A stretch of DNA of 64,000 nt from Salinarimonas sp. (lineage in GTDB: Bacteria > Pseudomonadota > Alphaproteobacteria > Rhizobiales > Beijerinckiaceae). The notes under the pieces were generated by a model. It did no database searches, had not been told where the DNA came from, and worked only from the letters and a program-made list of their open reading frames with translations. Where the stretch lies: contig JAFIEI010000002.1 in NCBI GenBank assembly GCA_020832565.1, positions 62,001 through 126,000 of the forward strand, in the 5' to 3' direction. Position numbers and translations under genes: made by a program. Of the stretch, positions 29,315 to 37,433 are shown piece by piece (the stretch's first letter is position 1; every line of letters starts with the position of its first letter).

Positions 29315-30094
29315 ATGGATCTCGGCATCAAGGGCAAGCGCGCCCTCGTCCTTTCCTCCAGCCGCGGCCTCGGCAAGGCCTCGGCGGAATCGCTCGCAGC
29401 AGAAGGCGCGGAGGTCTTCATGACCGCCCGCTCCGCCGACAAGCTGGAAGAAACCGTCAAGGCGATCAACGCCAAGGGCGGCAAGGCTCATGCCTACGCC
29501 GCGGATCTCACCAAGGATACCGACAAGATCTATGAGGCCGCCGTCGCGGCCATGGGCGGTGTCGACATCCTCATCGCCAATACCGGCGGCCCGCCGGCCC
29601 GCGTCGCTGCGGAAGTCGAGCCCGAGGACTGGACGCCCCAGTTCGAAGCCATGGTCAAGCCGGTCTTCCGCCTGGCCCAACTCGCCCTGCCCGGCATGCG
29701 CGAGCGCGGCTGGGGCCGCATTGTCACGATCGCATCCTCCGGCGTGATCCAGCCGATCCCCAATCTCGCCATGTCGAACGCCCTGCGCTCGGCCATTGTC
29801 GGCTGGGCCAAGACGCTCGCCTCGGAAGTCGCCAAGGACGGGATCACCGTCAATCTGGTGCTGCCCGGCCGCATCGAGACGGATCGCACCAAAGAGCTCG
29901 ACCAGGCCAATGCCAAGCGCAGCGGCAAGAGCCCCGAGGAGGTCGCCGCCGCGAGCCGCGCCTCGATCCCTGCCGATCGCTACGGCTCGACGGAGGAATT
30001 CGGCGACGTAGTCTGCTTCATGGCGTCGGACCGCGCCAGCTACATGACCGGCGGCCTGATCCGCGTCGATGGCGGCGCCATCCGCAGCGTGTGA
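29315..30094 (+). CDS. Atypical SDR protein lacking the catalytic Tyr/Lys pair
   Basis: A 259-residue Rossmann protein of the SDR fold. The glycine motif is SSSRGLG at residues 14-20 instead of TGxxxGxG. The region that normally holds the Tyr-xxx-Lys pair reads NLAMSNALR, placing Met153 and Leu157 at those positions. Other parts are family-like: IANTGGPP, IVTIASSG, TVNLVLPGRIETDR and GGLIRVDGGAIRSV. A known subgroup, called BKR-like, lacks both signatures. It may bind a nucleotide without classical dehydrogenase chemistry. GGAGACG stands before the ATG. The reaction is unknown, and annotation as a FabG-like reductase would be unsafe. Confidence 0.85.
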   Translation: MDLGIKGKRALVLSSSRGLGKASAESLAAEGAEVFMTARSADKLEETVKAINAKGGKAHAYAADLTKDTDKIYEAAVAAMGGVDILIANTGGPPARVAAEVEPEDWTPQFEAMVKPVFRLAQLALPGMRERGWGRIVTIASSGVIQPIPNLAMSNALRSAIVGWAKTLASEVAKDGITVNLVLPGRIETDRTKELDQANAKRSGKSPEEVAAASRASIPADRYGSTEEFGDVVCFMASDRASYMTGGLIRVDGGAIRSV

Positions 30095-30278
30095 TATTGC
30101 TCGACGAGAACGCATCGCGCGCCGGGGATGGTGCGCGGTGCGGAGTGCGGGATGGCCCCTCGAGGGACGAGCGCGCCGCTCAGGCACGGCACCCGCACCG
30201 CATATTGCCTTGAGATGCGGGCTGATTCTTCGAAAATCCTTGACTGAAGACCAAAAACTGGCAATGACGCTGCCTGAT

Positions 30279-30299
30279 AGCATTTTTTGAATGCTTTTT
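30279..30299 (+). terminator. Weak intrinsic terminator after the atypical SDR gene
   Basis: AGCATT (30279-30284) pairs with AATGCT (30290-30295) across five bases and is followed by TTTT. The stem is short. The gap 30095-30327 holds no gene I can support. Confidence 0.45.
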
Positions 30300-30327
30300 C
30301 TCAAGAATACAACTTTAAGTAAATATT

Positions 30328-30690
30328 ATGCACTCATTCGGCATCACGCTCGTTGTGGCAACGACATTGGGGCTCGCCTCCTGTCAAACGACCGGCAGCT
30401 ATGGGCGGTCCATGGCCAACGGCTATGGCGAAAGCCGCGCCGTCGCGGAAAGGTGTCCAGACTATGAAATGGCATCGGATTTCTTTACAGCAGCAATGTT
30501 CGTCTGCCTCACCAGCAAAGAAGACGGACGGGAGTGCGAAATGGAAGCATTCATGACCCATGCGCACCGCCAGACTGAATTCTTTCGCACAATCTATTCT
30601 ATCAGATCCGATGAATTCATGTGTCAACGCGCAGAGAGCATCTACGCGGAGCGCAGAAGGAGCTTTCTCAAACCCGTGGCAGCGAACTGA
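30328..30690 (+). CDS. Small hypothetical lipoprotein
   Basis: A 120-residue protein with a lipoprotein signal (TLGLASC, Cys19). The mature part is rich in Cys and charged residues: CPDYEMASDFFTAAMFVC, ECEMEAFMTHAHRQTEFF and EFMCQRAESIYAERR. Five cysteines in the mature chain, including the lipidated one, would allow disulfides in the periplasm. No family is recognised. The surrounding DNA is AT-richer than the rest and the ribosome site is weak (only TTAAG upstream), so expression is less certain. It may be recently acquired. Confidence 0.6.
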   Translation: MHSFGITLVVATTLGLASCQTTGSYGRSMANGYGESRAVAERCPDYEMASDFFTAAMFVCLTSKEDGRECEMEAFMTHAHRQTEFFRTIYSIRSDEFMCQRAESIYAERRRSFLKPVAAN

Positions 30691-30737
30691 ACCAAAGCCA
30701 CCGACACGGGCCGCCGCAAAACACGCCCCCAGCTCCC

Positions 30738-31916
30738 TCAATCAACCCGCCGCGCGAAATAAGCCCGCACCAGCCGCGTGCGCGCGGCCTCGGCCAGCAT
30801 CCCCGCCACCAGCCCCCAGAACGGATCGATCGCGAGCACTGTGAGCCCGGTCGCCGCGATGACGGGCCAGCAGGAGGGGCGGGAATCGAAGACGCGGCGG
30901 GTGAAGATCAGGGCGCCTGCGGTGAACAGAAGCAACGCACCCAGCCCCGCCGGCGGAATCGCGGCGAGGAGCGCATAGCCCAGATCCCCGGGCGCAAGCG
31001 CGATCCCCGCGAGGATCACTGCGAGAATGACGAGCGCACCACCCGAACGCGCCCCGAAGCGGTGATGGGCGGCGAGCCCGCCGGCTCCGTGGCACATCGG
31101 CAATGCACCGAAGGGCGTCAGCGCCAGATTGGCGAAACCCGTCGTCAGGCACAGCCGGCGTGGCGTCACATGGGCGGCCTGTTCGCGGAAGTGATCGCCG
31201 GCGATGAGCGCGGTGAGCAGGATGGCGTTGGTGAAGGTCAGGGCGAGCTGCGGCAGGACGAGATTGGCCAGGGCGTCGTGCCAGTCGGCGAGACCGGGCC
31301 AGGCGGGAAACGTGAACCCGGCACCGGCGGAGACGGCGATACCCGGCACGCCGAGCATCATCCCGAGCCCCGCCATCGCGACGAGGGCGACCGGCAGCGC
31401 CGGGACCCGCGTGAAACGCAGGCCGATCGCCAGAATGACGAGCACCACTGCCGCGATCAGATAGGCGCTCGCCATCAGCTCGAAGGCAACGATCGCCAGC
31501 GCCATCCCCAGACCCAGTTGCAGGCCGGCGAGGACGGATTGCGGAACGAGCCGCACCACCCGTGAGATCCAGCCGGTGGCACCGAGGCCGAGCAGGATGA
31601 TCCCGATCAGCACGCCCGACAGGGCGACCGCCTCGGGGGAGATCTGGGTTGTGAGCATAACCGCTGCGACGGCCTTCATCGGCTGCACCGGGACGGGCAG
31701 GCGGTAGATCAGCGCGCTGGCGAGGAGAAAGGCGGCAAAGCCCAGAAAGACGGGCGTGGGTGCGAGCCCCGCCACGGCGATCGCGCCGAGCGTCAGCGGC
31801 AAGAGCGTGCCGAGATCACCGAAAGCGCCGCTCCATTCGCCCGGCCCATAGCCGAACGGGCGCCCGGGAAGAGACGCCGATTGCCGCGTGGATGGATCTT
31901 TGCCCGGTTCGTTCAC
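30738..31916 (-). CDS. MOT1-type molybdate/sulfate transporter
   Basis: A multi-span membrane protein of about 392 residues from the putative sulfate/molybdate transporter family, distantly related to SulP but without a STAS domain. The family motifs are visible: SGAFGDLGTLLPLTLG, RLPVPVQPMKAVAAVML and PMCHGAGGLAAHHRFGAR. Plant MOT1 proteins of this group import molybdate with high affinity. The only ATG in the open frame (32057) is far upstream of the conserved part; I prefer the GTG at 31916, which has GGCAGGCAG before it. No molybdenum-cofactor gene is adjacent, so substrate assignment rests on family only. Confidence 0.85.
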   Translation of the reverse strand: MNEPGKDPSTRQSASLPGRPFGYGPGEWSGAFGDLGTLLPLTLGAIAVAGLAPTPVFLGFAAFLLASALIYRLPVPVQPMKAVAAVMLTTQISPEAVALSGVLIGIILLGLGATGWISRVVRLVPQSVLAGLQLGLGMALAIVAFELMASAYLIAAVVLVILAIGLRFTRVPALPVALVAMAGLGMMLGVPGIAVSAGAGFTFPAWPGLADWHDALANLVLPQLALTFTNAILLTALIAGDHFREQAAHVTPRRLCLTTGFANLALTPFGALPMCHGAGGLAAHHRFGARSGGALVILAVILAGIALAPGDLGYALLAAIPPAGLGALLLFTAGALIFTRRVFDSRPSCWPVIAATGLTVLAIDPFWGLVAGMLAEAARTRLVRAYFARRVD

Positions 31917-32122
31917 GTATCTGCCTGCCGCTCGTGCATATGCGCTGATCGGGAAAGGCCCCGATGGCGCACGCCGTTGCGTAATGTAGCATTTTCCCCG
32001 ATGCCGAACAGCCTCGAAACCGCACCGGACTTTGCGGGTTATCTTCGAGGATGGCACGGCGGGATAGGAACCGGCGCGCCCTCAGCGCCCGATAGAGTCC
32101 AAGGCGAGAAGGAGTGATCGCG

Positions 32123-32500
32123 TTGCTGGAAATCAACGAGACCTATGCGAGCGACATCGTGCGGCTGCGGTTTTCGGGTATCGTGACATCGCATGAAGTC
32201 GAGCAGGCGATCCCGCAGCTCGAGCGCCTGTTTTCGGAGCGCAAGCCATTGAAGCTGCTCGTCGAGCTCCTGGGCTTCGAGAGCATCGAGCCGATGGCGG
32301 CCTGGGAGGAGCTCACCTTTCTGGCCAGGCATCGCGACGACACCGCCCGCGTGGCGCTGATCGTCGACACACCCGGCGAGCGCACCGTCGCGCGCATCAC
32401 CGAGTTCTTCATCGGCGGCGAACAACGCGAATTCAGCCATGGCGAGGAAGCCGCAGCGACGGCCTGGCTGCGCACAGGTCAAGGGAGGCAGATACCATGA
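32123..32500 (+). CDS. SpoIIAA-like / STAS-related small protein
   Basis: A 125-residue cytoplasmic protein that resembles the SpoIIAA-like (STAS-fold) family: alternating strands and helices with LRFSGIVTSHEVEQAI, LKLLVELLGFESIEPMAAW, VALIVDTPGERTVARITEFF and a final AWLRTG. Members are often found with stress or membrane genes. AAGGAG lies eight bases before a TTG at 32123, which is taken as the start; a GTG at 32114 would overlap that site. The stop overlaps the next gene start (ATGA at 32497), so the two are coupled, and mscS follows. Confidence 0.72.
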   Translation: MLEINETYASDIVRLRFSGIVTSHEVEQAIPQLERLFSERKPLKLLVELLGFESIEPMAAWEELTFLARHRDDTARVALIVDTPGERTVARITEFFIGGEQREFSHGEEAAATAWLRTGQGRQIP

Positions 32501-32919
32501 CGATCCGCGACGAAAGCCCCGTCGATCTCAATATCAGCGTGAGCATGGTCCACGAGATCATCCTGCATGCGCGCGCCTATGACGTGAAGGTCGCGCCGGG
32601 TTTCAGTTCCGACGGCTCCAATCCCGTCGATGATGACGAGATGCGCATTCTCGAGAGCCGGCGCGACGATTATACAGGTCCCGAACTGCGCGCGGTGATC
32701 AACGGGCTCAATGACGGCGAGGCCGTCGACCTGATCGCGCTGGCCTGGGTCGGGCGCGGCGATTTCGATCGGGCGAGCTTCGAGGAGGCGCGCGCGCTCG
32801 CCGTCGAGCGGCATGGCGACCAGAATGCCGATTACCTGATGGGCATGCCGCTGCTCGGTGACTATCTCGAGGAGGGCCTGGCGGAACTCGGCCACCCGGT
32901 AACGGAGGAGCGGGACTGA
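32497..32919 (+). CDS. DUF3775 domain-containing protein
   Basis: A 140-residue acidic protein matching DUF3775: the N-terminal MVHEIILHARAYDVK, then a DELRA-type segment (GPELRAVINGLNDGEAVDL) and IALAWVGRGDFD, ending with PLLGDYLEEGLAELG. The family is common in alphaproteobacteria and has no known function. It is coupled to the SpoIIAA-like gene by a four-base overlap and followed 23 bases later by mscS, so the three may form an osmotic-stress operon, which is inference. Confidence 0.8.
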   Translation: MTIRDESPVDLNISVSMVHEIILHARAYDVKVAPGFSSDGSNPVDDDEMRILESRRDDYTGPELRAVINGLNDGEAVDLIALAWVGRGDFDRASFEEARALAVERHGDQNADYLMGMPLLGDYLEEGLAELGHPVTEERD

Positions 32920-32942
32920 CGCGTCCGGGCTGAAGCCGCTTC

Positions 32943-34265
32943 ATGACCATTCCCGCGCCGACCCGGATCGAGCCGCCCGATCCGCAGCTGATCACCGAAT
33001 TCGCCGCCGATCTCGCGGCGAATCTCATCGACCCGTTCGTGATCGGCCAGATCGTGCTGATCGCCGTGATCGGCGTGATCGCCTTCTGGATCGGGCGGCG
33101 CTTCGAGCTGCGTTTCGAGCGTCACGCGCGGCGCATCCGCGACAATATCAGCCTGCTGCGGCTCGCCGTCATCATCATGCGGCGCATGGTGATGATCACG
33201 CTGGCGGCTTTGCTCTGGCTCGCCTTCGCCGCCATCCGCGCCCTCGATCCCGTCTTCGATCCCGTCTTCGAGCCCGAACTGATCAGCCTCGCGGCGGCGC
33301 TGGCCAGCGCCTGGGTGGTGATCTCGATCGTGACGCGGCTGATCCGCAACCGCCTGCTCGGCCGCATCGCCGCAGCGCTCGCCTGGGGATTCGTCGCCCT
33401 GCGCCTCACGGGCCTCTCGGGACCGCTCGGAGCGGCGCTCGACGCAACCGCGCTCGAAATCGGGGGCGTGCGACTTTCGTTTCTGGTCGCGCTCCAGGCC
33501 GGGTTGATCGTGGCGGCGGCGCTCTGGGTCGCGGTGGTGCTCGGACGGGTGATCGAGGAACGTTTGAGCCGCACGGAGGAGCTGACCCCGAGCCTGCGGG
33601 TGCTGATCGGCAAGCTCGTGCGCATCGGCCTGATCATCCTCGCCACGGTCATCGCACTGACCTCTATCGGGATCGACCTGACCGCGCTGACGGTATTCTC
33701 GGGCGCGCTGGGCGTTGGTATCGGCTTCGGCCTGCAGAAGGTCGTCTCGAATTATCTCAGCGGCATCATCATCCTCGCCGACAAGTCGATCAAGCCGGGG
33801 GACACGATCTCGCTCGGCGACAAGGTCGGCTGGGTGCGCTCGATCCGCGCGCGGTTCGTCTCGATCGTCACCCGCGACGGGGTGGAGTTCCTGATTCCCA
33901 ACGAGGATTTCATCACCAACCGGGTGATCAACTGGTCTTTCAGCGACAACAACGTCCGCATGGATACCCGTTTCGGCGTCGCCTATGACAGCGACCCGCA
34001 TCAGATCCGCGCGCTGGCCGTGGAGGCGGCCGGGCGGGTCGCGCGCGTCCAGACGCAACCCGCGCCCGTGTGCCACATGCTGGGATTCGGTGATTCGTCC
34101 CTCGATTTCGTCCTGCGATTCTGGATCGCCGATCCGCGCAACGGCCTCACCAACGTGCGCGGCGAGGTCTTTCTCGCCCTGTGGGATGCCTTCAGGGAGG
34201 CGGGGGTGACGATCCCCTATCCGCATCGTCAGGTGATTCTTCAGGATCAGAACCTGCCGGATTGA
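32943..34265 (+). CDS. Mechanosensitive ion channel, MscS family
   Basis: A 440-residue inner-membrane channel that releases solutes on hypo-osmotic shock. There are about five membrane segments before the conserved pore helix (VFSGALGVGIGFGLQKVVSN, residues about 250-270), then the beta domain GIIILADKSIKPGDTI, with VEFLIPNEDFITNRVINW, and a C-terminal alpha/beta domain with SSLDFVLRFWIADP. Extra N-terminal spans compared with the 286-residue E. coli MscS place it among the medium-sized members. The 3' end overlaps the convergent CDF gene by 74 bases. Confidence 0.92.
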   Translation: MTIPAPTRIEPPDPQLITEFAADLAANLIDPFVIGQIVLIAVIGVIAFWIGRRFELRFERHARRIRDNISLLRLAVIIMRRMVMITLAALLWLAFAAIRALDPVFDPVFEPELISLAAALASAWVVISIVTRLIRNRLLGRIAAALAWGFVALRLTGLSGPLGAALDATALEIGGVRLSFLVALQAGLIVAAALWVAVVLGRVIEERLSRTEELTPSLRVLIGKLVRIGLIILATVIALTSIGIDLTALTVFSGALGVGIGFGLQKVVSNYLSGIIILADKSIKPGDTISLGDKVGWVRSIRARFVSIVTRDGVEFLIPNEDFITNRVINWSFSDNNVRMDTRFGVAYDSDPHQIRALAVEAAGRVARVQTQPAPVCHMLGFGDSSLDFVLRFWIADPRNGLTNVRGEVFLALWDAFREAGVTIPYPHRQVILQDQNLPD

Positions 34266-35199
34266 CCGGCATTACCGCGATCGGGTCGGGCTGCAGCAGG
34301 AACTCGACGGGTCCCAACCGCGCCGTCAGCCGCGCGGCGATCGTCCGGCGCCACTGTTCCACCCGCACGAGCGGTGTGTCCTGCGGCACGCCGACGACCG
34401 CCTCGACGAACCAGGTCCCCGGGACCAGCCGCAGGCGCAGGCTGCGCAAGGGCGCCTCGCCGGCTTCGGTGAGTTCCTGCGAGACGATCTCGTGGACATC
34501 CCACGATACCTGCGGGTCGACGCTGTCGCACAGGGCACGCGAGCCGTGATCATAAGTGCGCCAGGTCATGCGGAAGAGGATCGCCGCGATCAGGAAGGTC
34601 GCGATCAGATCAGCGGCCTCGAAACCGGCCCAGACCAGAATAAGGCTGACGAAGACGATCGCCGATGACAGGGCATCCGCGAGGAAATGCATTGCATTGG
34701 CACCCAGCGCAATCGACCCCGTCGCCCTGGCGCAGCGTTGCAGCACCAGATGGCGCCACAGATCGGCGAGCGCGGTCACCGCGACGATGCTCAAGAGCCA
34801 GGGTTCGATCCGCACCGGCTCGGAATGCACCAGGAGCCGCACCATTCCCATGAAGACGATGACGCAGCCGAAGATGAAGAGCAGCGCCGATTCGATCAGC
34901 GAGGCAAAGGCCTCGAATTTCTGTCGTCCATAGGTATAGCGCGGGCAGGCCGGGCGATCCGAGACACTCACCGTATAAAGGGTCACCAGGGTGACGGCGA
35001 TATCGGCGATCCCCTGCACCGCATCCGACATCAGCGCGACCGAGCCCGAGACCAATCCGGCAATGAACTTGCCCAGCGTCAGCGCCAGCGTGGTCAGGAA
35101 GGAACCGAAAGCGACGAGGCGCTTCCAGCTGCCGGCATCGCGATTCGCGATCGTCGGGGACAGGCGACGGCGCGCCATGCCGATTGCGTTTCCGAACAC
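34192..35199 (-). CDS. Cation diffusion facilitator (CDF) family metal transporter
   Basis: A 335-residue inner-membrane transporter with six spans and a C-terminal cytoplasmic domain. In span 2, LMSDAVQGIAD places Gln62 where other members have Asp or His, with Asp66 retained; in span 5, NAMHFLADALSS keeps His171 and Asp175. The metal site is therefore altered. CDF proteins exchange Zn2+, Fe2+, Mn2+ or similar for H+. The start is taken as the GTG at 35199, with GGAG six bases before it; a GTG at 35217 and ATG at 35178 are alternatives. The 3' end overlaps mscS by 74 bases on the opposite strand. Confidence 0.87.
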   Translation of the reverse strand: MFGNAIGMARRRLSPTIANRDAGSWKRLVAFGSFLTTLALTLGKFIAGLVSGSVALMSDAVQGIADIAVTLVTLYTVSVSDRPACPRYTYGRQKFEAFASLIESALLFIFGCVIVFMGMVRLLVHSEPVRIEPWLLSIVAVTALADLWRHLVLQRCARATGSIALGANAMHFLADALSSAIVFVSLILVWAGFEAADLIATFLIAAILFRMTWRTYDHGSRALCDSVDPQVSWDVHEIVSQELTEAGEAPLRSLRLRLVPGTWFVEAVVGVPQDTPLVRVEQWRRTIAARLTARLGPVEFLLQPDPIAVMPVNPAGSDPEESPDDADRGSSPPPP

Positions 35200-35526
35200 G
35201 TCATTCTCCGCAGTCACGTCGACAGGACACGGCCCGGATGCAGGGGAGGCTTCGAATCCGGGGCCTGATATTAATGATTGTATTATGATCGCAAACGCAC
35301 GTCATTAACGGCTGGCGGCAATCGCTTCACGGGGTCAATGACGGGTAAACGTGATCGTGGACCAGCGGCGGATCGGGCCCCGCCCTTCGGTTCGGCCCGA
35401 CACATTTACCATCCGGAAACCATGCGGCCTCATGCTTAACGCATTCTTGCCGAATGCCGGTGCGGCGCGATGCGCTGCAGCCGAATCGGCCCTCGTTACC
35501 CGCGCATCGGCGCGGTGGAGTGCGTG
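35200..35526. other. 327-base divergent gap between the CDF gene and ddl
   Basis: It must hold promoters for both directions. An AT-rich stretch (about 35268-35288) lies inside. I see no convincing gene, and no murB or murC remnant, although murB usually precedes ddl in alphaproteobacterial division clusters. Confidence 0.4.
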
Positions 35527-36447
35527 ATGAAACATGTCGTGGTCTTGATGGGCGGCTGGTCCGCCGAGAGGGAAGTCAGTCTCAACAGCGGTGCCGCCTG
35601 CGCCGATGCGCTGGAAAGCGAGGGATACCGGGTGTCGCGACTCGACGTCACACCCGATGTCGCCGGCGCGCTCGCGGCGCTTCGCCCGGATGTCGCCTTC
35701 AATGCCCTGCACGGGCCGATGGGCGAGGACGGGCGCATCCAGGGCCTGCTCGAATATCTGCGCATTCCCTACACGCATTCCGGGGTGCTTGCCTCGGCGC
35801 TGGCCATGGACAAGGTCAAGGCCAAGACGGTGATGGCGGCGGCGGGTGTGCCGGTTCCGTCGGGGAAGATCGTTAACCGATTCGCCGTCGCCGAAGCGCA
35901 TGTGCTGGAGCCGCCCTATGTCGTCAAACCCATCGCCGAGGGCTCGTCCTTCGGCGTCATCATCGTGCGCGACGACGCCCGCCCGCCGCCGCAGGAATTG
36001 AGCGGAACGGATTGGAGTTTCGGCGACGAAGTGCTTGCAGAACAATATGTTGCAGGCCGTGAACTGACCTGCGCGGTGATGGGTGACGAAGCCCTCGACA
36101 TCATCGAGATCAAGCCGGCGACAGGCGGTTTCTACGACTACGATGCGAAATATGCGAAAGGTGGCTCGATCCACGTCCTGCCGGCGGAAATTAAACCGAA
36201 TATTTACCAACACATTCAACAGTTGGCGTTAACGGCGCATCAATCTCTCGGGTGCCGCGGCGTGAGTCGCACCGATTTTCGATACGATGACGGCCCGGAC
36301 GGATCCGGTCTCCTCGTCGCTCTCGAAGTCAACACCCAGCCCGGCATGACCGGGACGAGCCTGGTGCCCGAAATCGCCGCCCACAAGGGCATATCATTTG
36401 GTGAGCTTGTACGATGGATGGTCGAGGACGCCAGTTTGAACCGTTGA
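35527..36447 (+). CDS. ddl: D-alanine-D-alanine ligase
   Basis: An ATP-grasp enzyme of 306 residues that joins two D-alanines for the peptidoglycan stem peptide in the cytoplasm. Visible are the N-terminal [52 protein letters not shown], the ATP loop [14 protein letters not shown], and the metal-binding [16 protein letters not shown]. The start at 35527 follows GGTGGAG and matches the family N-terminus. It is the first gene of a block continuing with ftsQ, ftsA and ftsZ; the ftsQ start lies eight bases past its stop. Confidence 0.96.
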   Translation: MKHVVVLMGGWSAEREVSLNSGAACADALESEGYRVSRLDVTPDVAGALAALRPDVAFNALHGPMGEDGRIQGLLEYLRIPYTHSGVLASALAMDKVKAKTVMAAAGVPVPSGKIVNRFAVAEAHVLEPPYVVKPIAEGSSFGVIIVRDDARPPPQELSGTDWSFGDEVLAEQYVAGRELTCAVMGDEALDIIEIKPATGGFYDYDAKYAKGGSIHVLPAEIKPNIYQHIQQLALTAHQSLGCRGVSRTDFRYDDGPDGSGLLVALEVNTQPGMTGTSLVPEIAAHKGISFGELVRWMVEDASLNR

Positions 36448-36466
36448 GGGCCGGCATGTCCGGCCC
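36448..36466 (+). promoter_or_regulatory. Hairpin enclosing the ftsQ start codon
   Basis: GGGCCGG (36448-36454) pairs perfectly with CCGGCCC (36460-36466). The ATG at 36456 lies in the 5-base loop, and part of the GAGGG ribosome site lies in the stem. The ddl stop codon ends one base before it, so ribosomes finishing ddl would melt it. Confidence 0.55.
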
Positions 36467-37433
36467 GGCGGATGCGCGCGGAGCGCAGGGCGCGAACGCG
36501 TCCGGCGCCGTGCCGCGCGCGTTGCGGCGGACGGTTTCGCTGATCCTCGGCGCGCTGCCCTTCGTGCGGCATCGCGATCCGGCCCGCCGGTCGCGTCCGC
36601 GCAATGCCCTTGAACGGCTGGAGCGGCAATTGCCGCGATTCGTCGGCCTCTGGCTGGCCTTGGGCTTCTTCGGCGCCACCGCCATTACCGGGCTCGCCGC
36701 CAGCGGTCAGATCACCAGCTTCTTCGACGAGCGCGGGCGCCCGCATCATATCGCAGCCAAGATATTCGGCTTCGGCATTTCCGAGATCGCGATCACCGGG
36801 CTGATCCAGCTGCGTGAACGCGAGATTCTCGACGCGGCTGGGATCGACCCGCGCGTGGCGCTGCCTTTCCTCAACGTCACTCAGGCACGCGAGACGCTCG
36901 AATCACTCCCGCTCGTGCAAAGCGCCACGGTGCGCAAGCTCTATCCGGACGGCGTGGTCATCAACATCGTCGAGCGCGAACCGTTTGCGCTGTGGCAGGT
37001 GGATGGCGACGTCTACGTCATCGCCAGCGACGGCGAGGTGATCGACTATTTCCGCCCTGATCCGCGCTATCTGCCGCTGCCCCTGGTCGTCGGTGAGGGC
37101 GCCCAGACGCGGCTCAGCGAGTATTTCGACCTGATCGATGCGGCGGGCGCGCTCAGCCAGCGCATCCGCGCCGGGACGCTGGTATCCGAGCGCCGCTGGA
37201 CCATCAAGCTCGACAACGGCATGGATGTGCGCCTGCCGGAAGTGGAGCCGGAGAAGGCACTCCAGCGCCTCGCCGGCCTCGATGAGCGCCACGGTCTGCT
37301 CGAGAAGGACGTGATCGCCATCGATCTGCGCATGCCCGACCGCGTCGTGGTCCGGCTGACGGCGGAGGCCTGGTCGGTCTACGAGGAAGACATGCGCAAG
37401 CGGCCGCTGCGCGGGCGGGAGGTTCGCACATGA
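36456..37433 (+). CDS. ftsQ: Cell division protein FtsQ
   Basis: A bitopic division protein of 325 residues linking the early and late divisome. A basic N-terminal cytoplasmic tail (about 60 residues) is followed by one membrane span (FVGLWLALGFFGATAITGLA), then a periplasmic POTRA domain (FGISEIAITGLIQLREREIL) and the FtsQ beta domain (ATVRKLYPDGVVINIVEREP, RWTIKLDNGMDVRLPE). The ATG at 36456 has GAGGG upstream; an ATG at 36414 would overlap ddl. The start codon lies in a hairpin loop. The stop overlaps the ftsA start by four bases. Confidence 0.93.
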   Translation: MSGPADARGAQGANASGAVPRALRRTVSLILGALPFVRHRDPARRSRPRNALERLERQLPRFVGLWLALGFFGATAITGLAASGQITSFFDERGRPHHIAAKIFGFGISEIAITGLIQLREREILDAAGIDPRVALPFLNVTQARETLESLPLVQSATVRKLYPDGVVINIVEREPFALWQVDGDVYVIASDGEVIDYFRPDPRYLPLPLVVGEGAQTRLSEYFDLIDAAGALSQRIRAGTLVSERRWTIKLDNGMDVRLPEVEPEKALQRLAGLDERHGLLEKDVIAIDLRMPDRVVVRLTAEAWSVYEEDMRKRPLRGREVRT

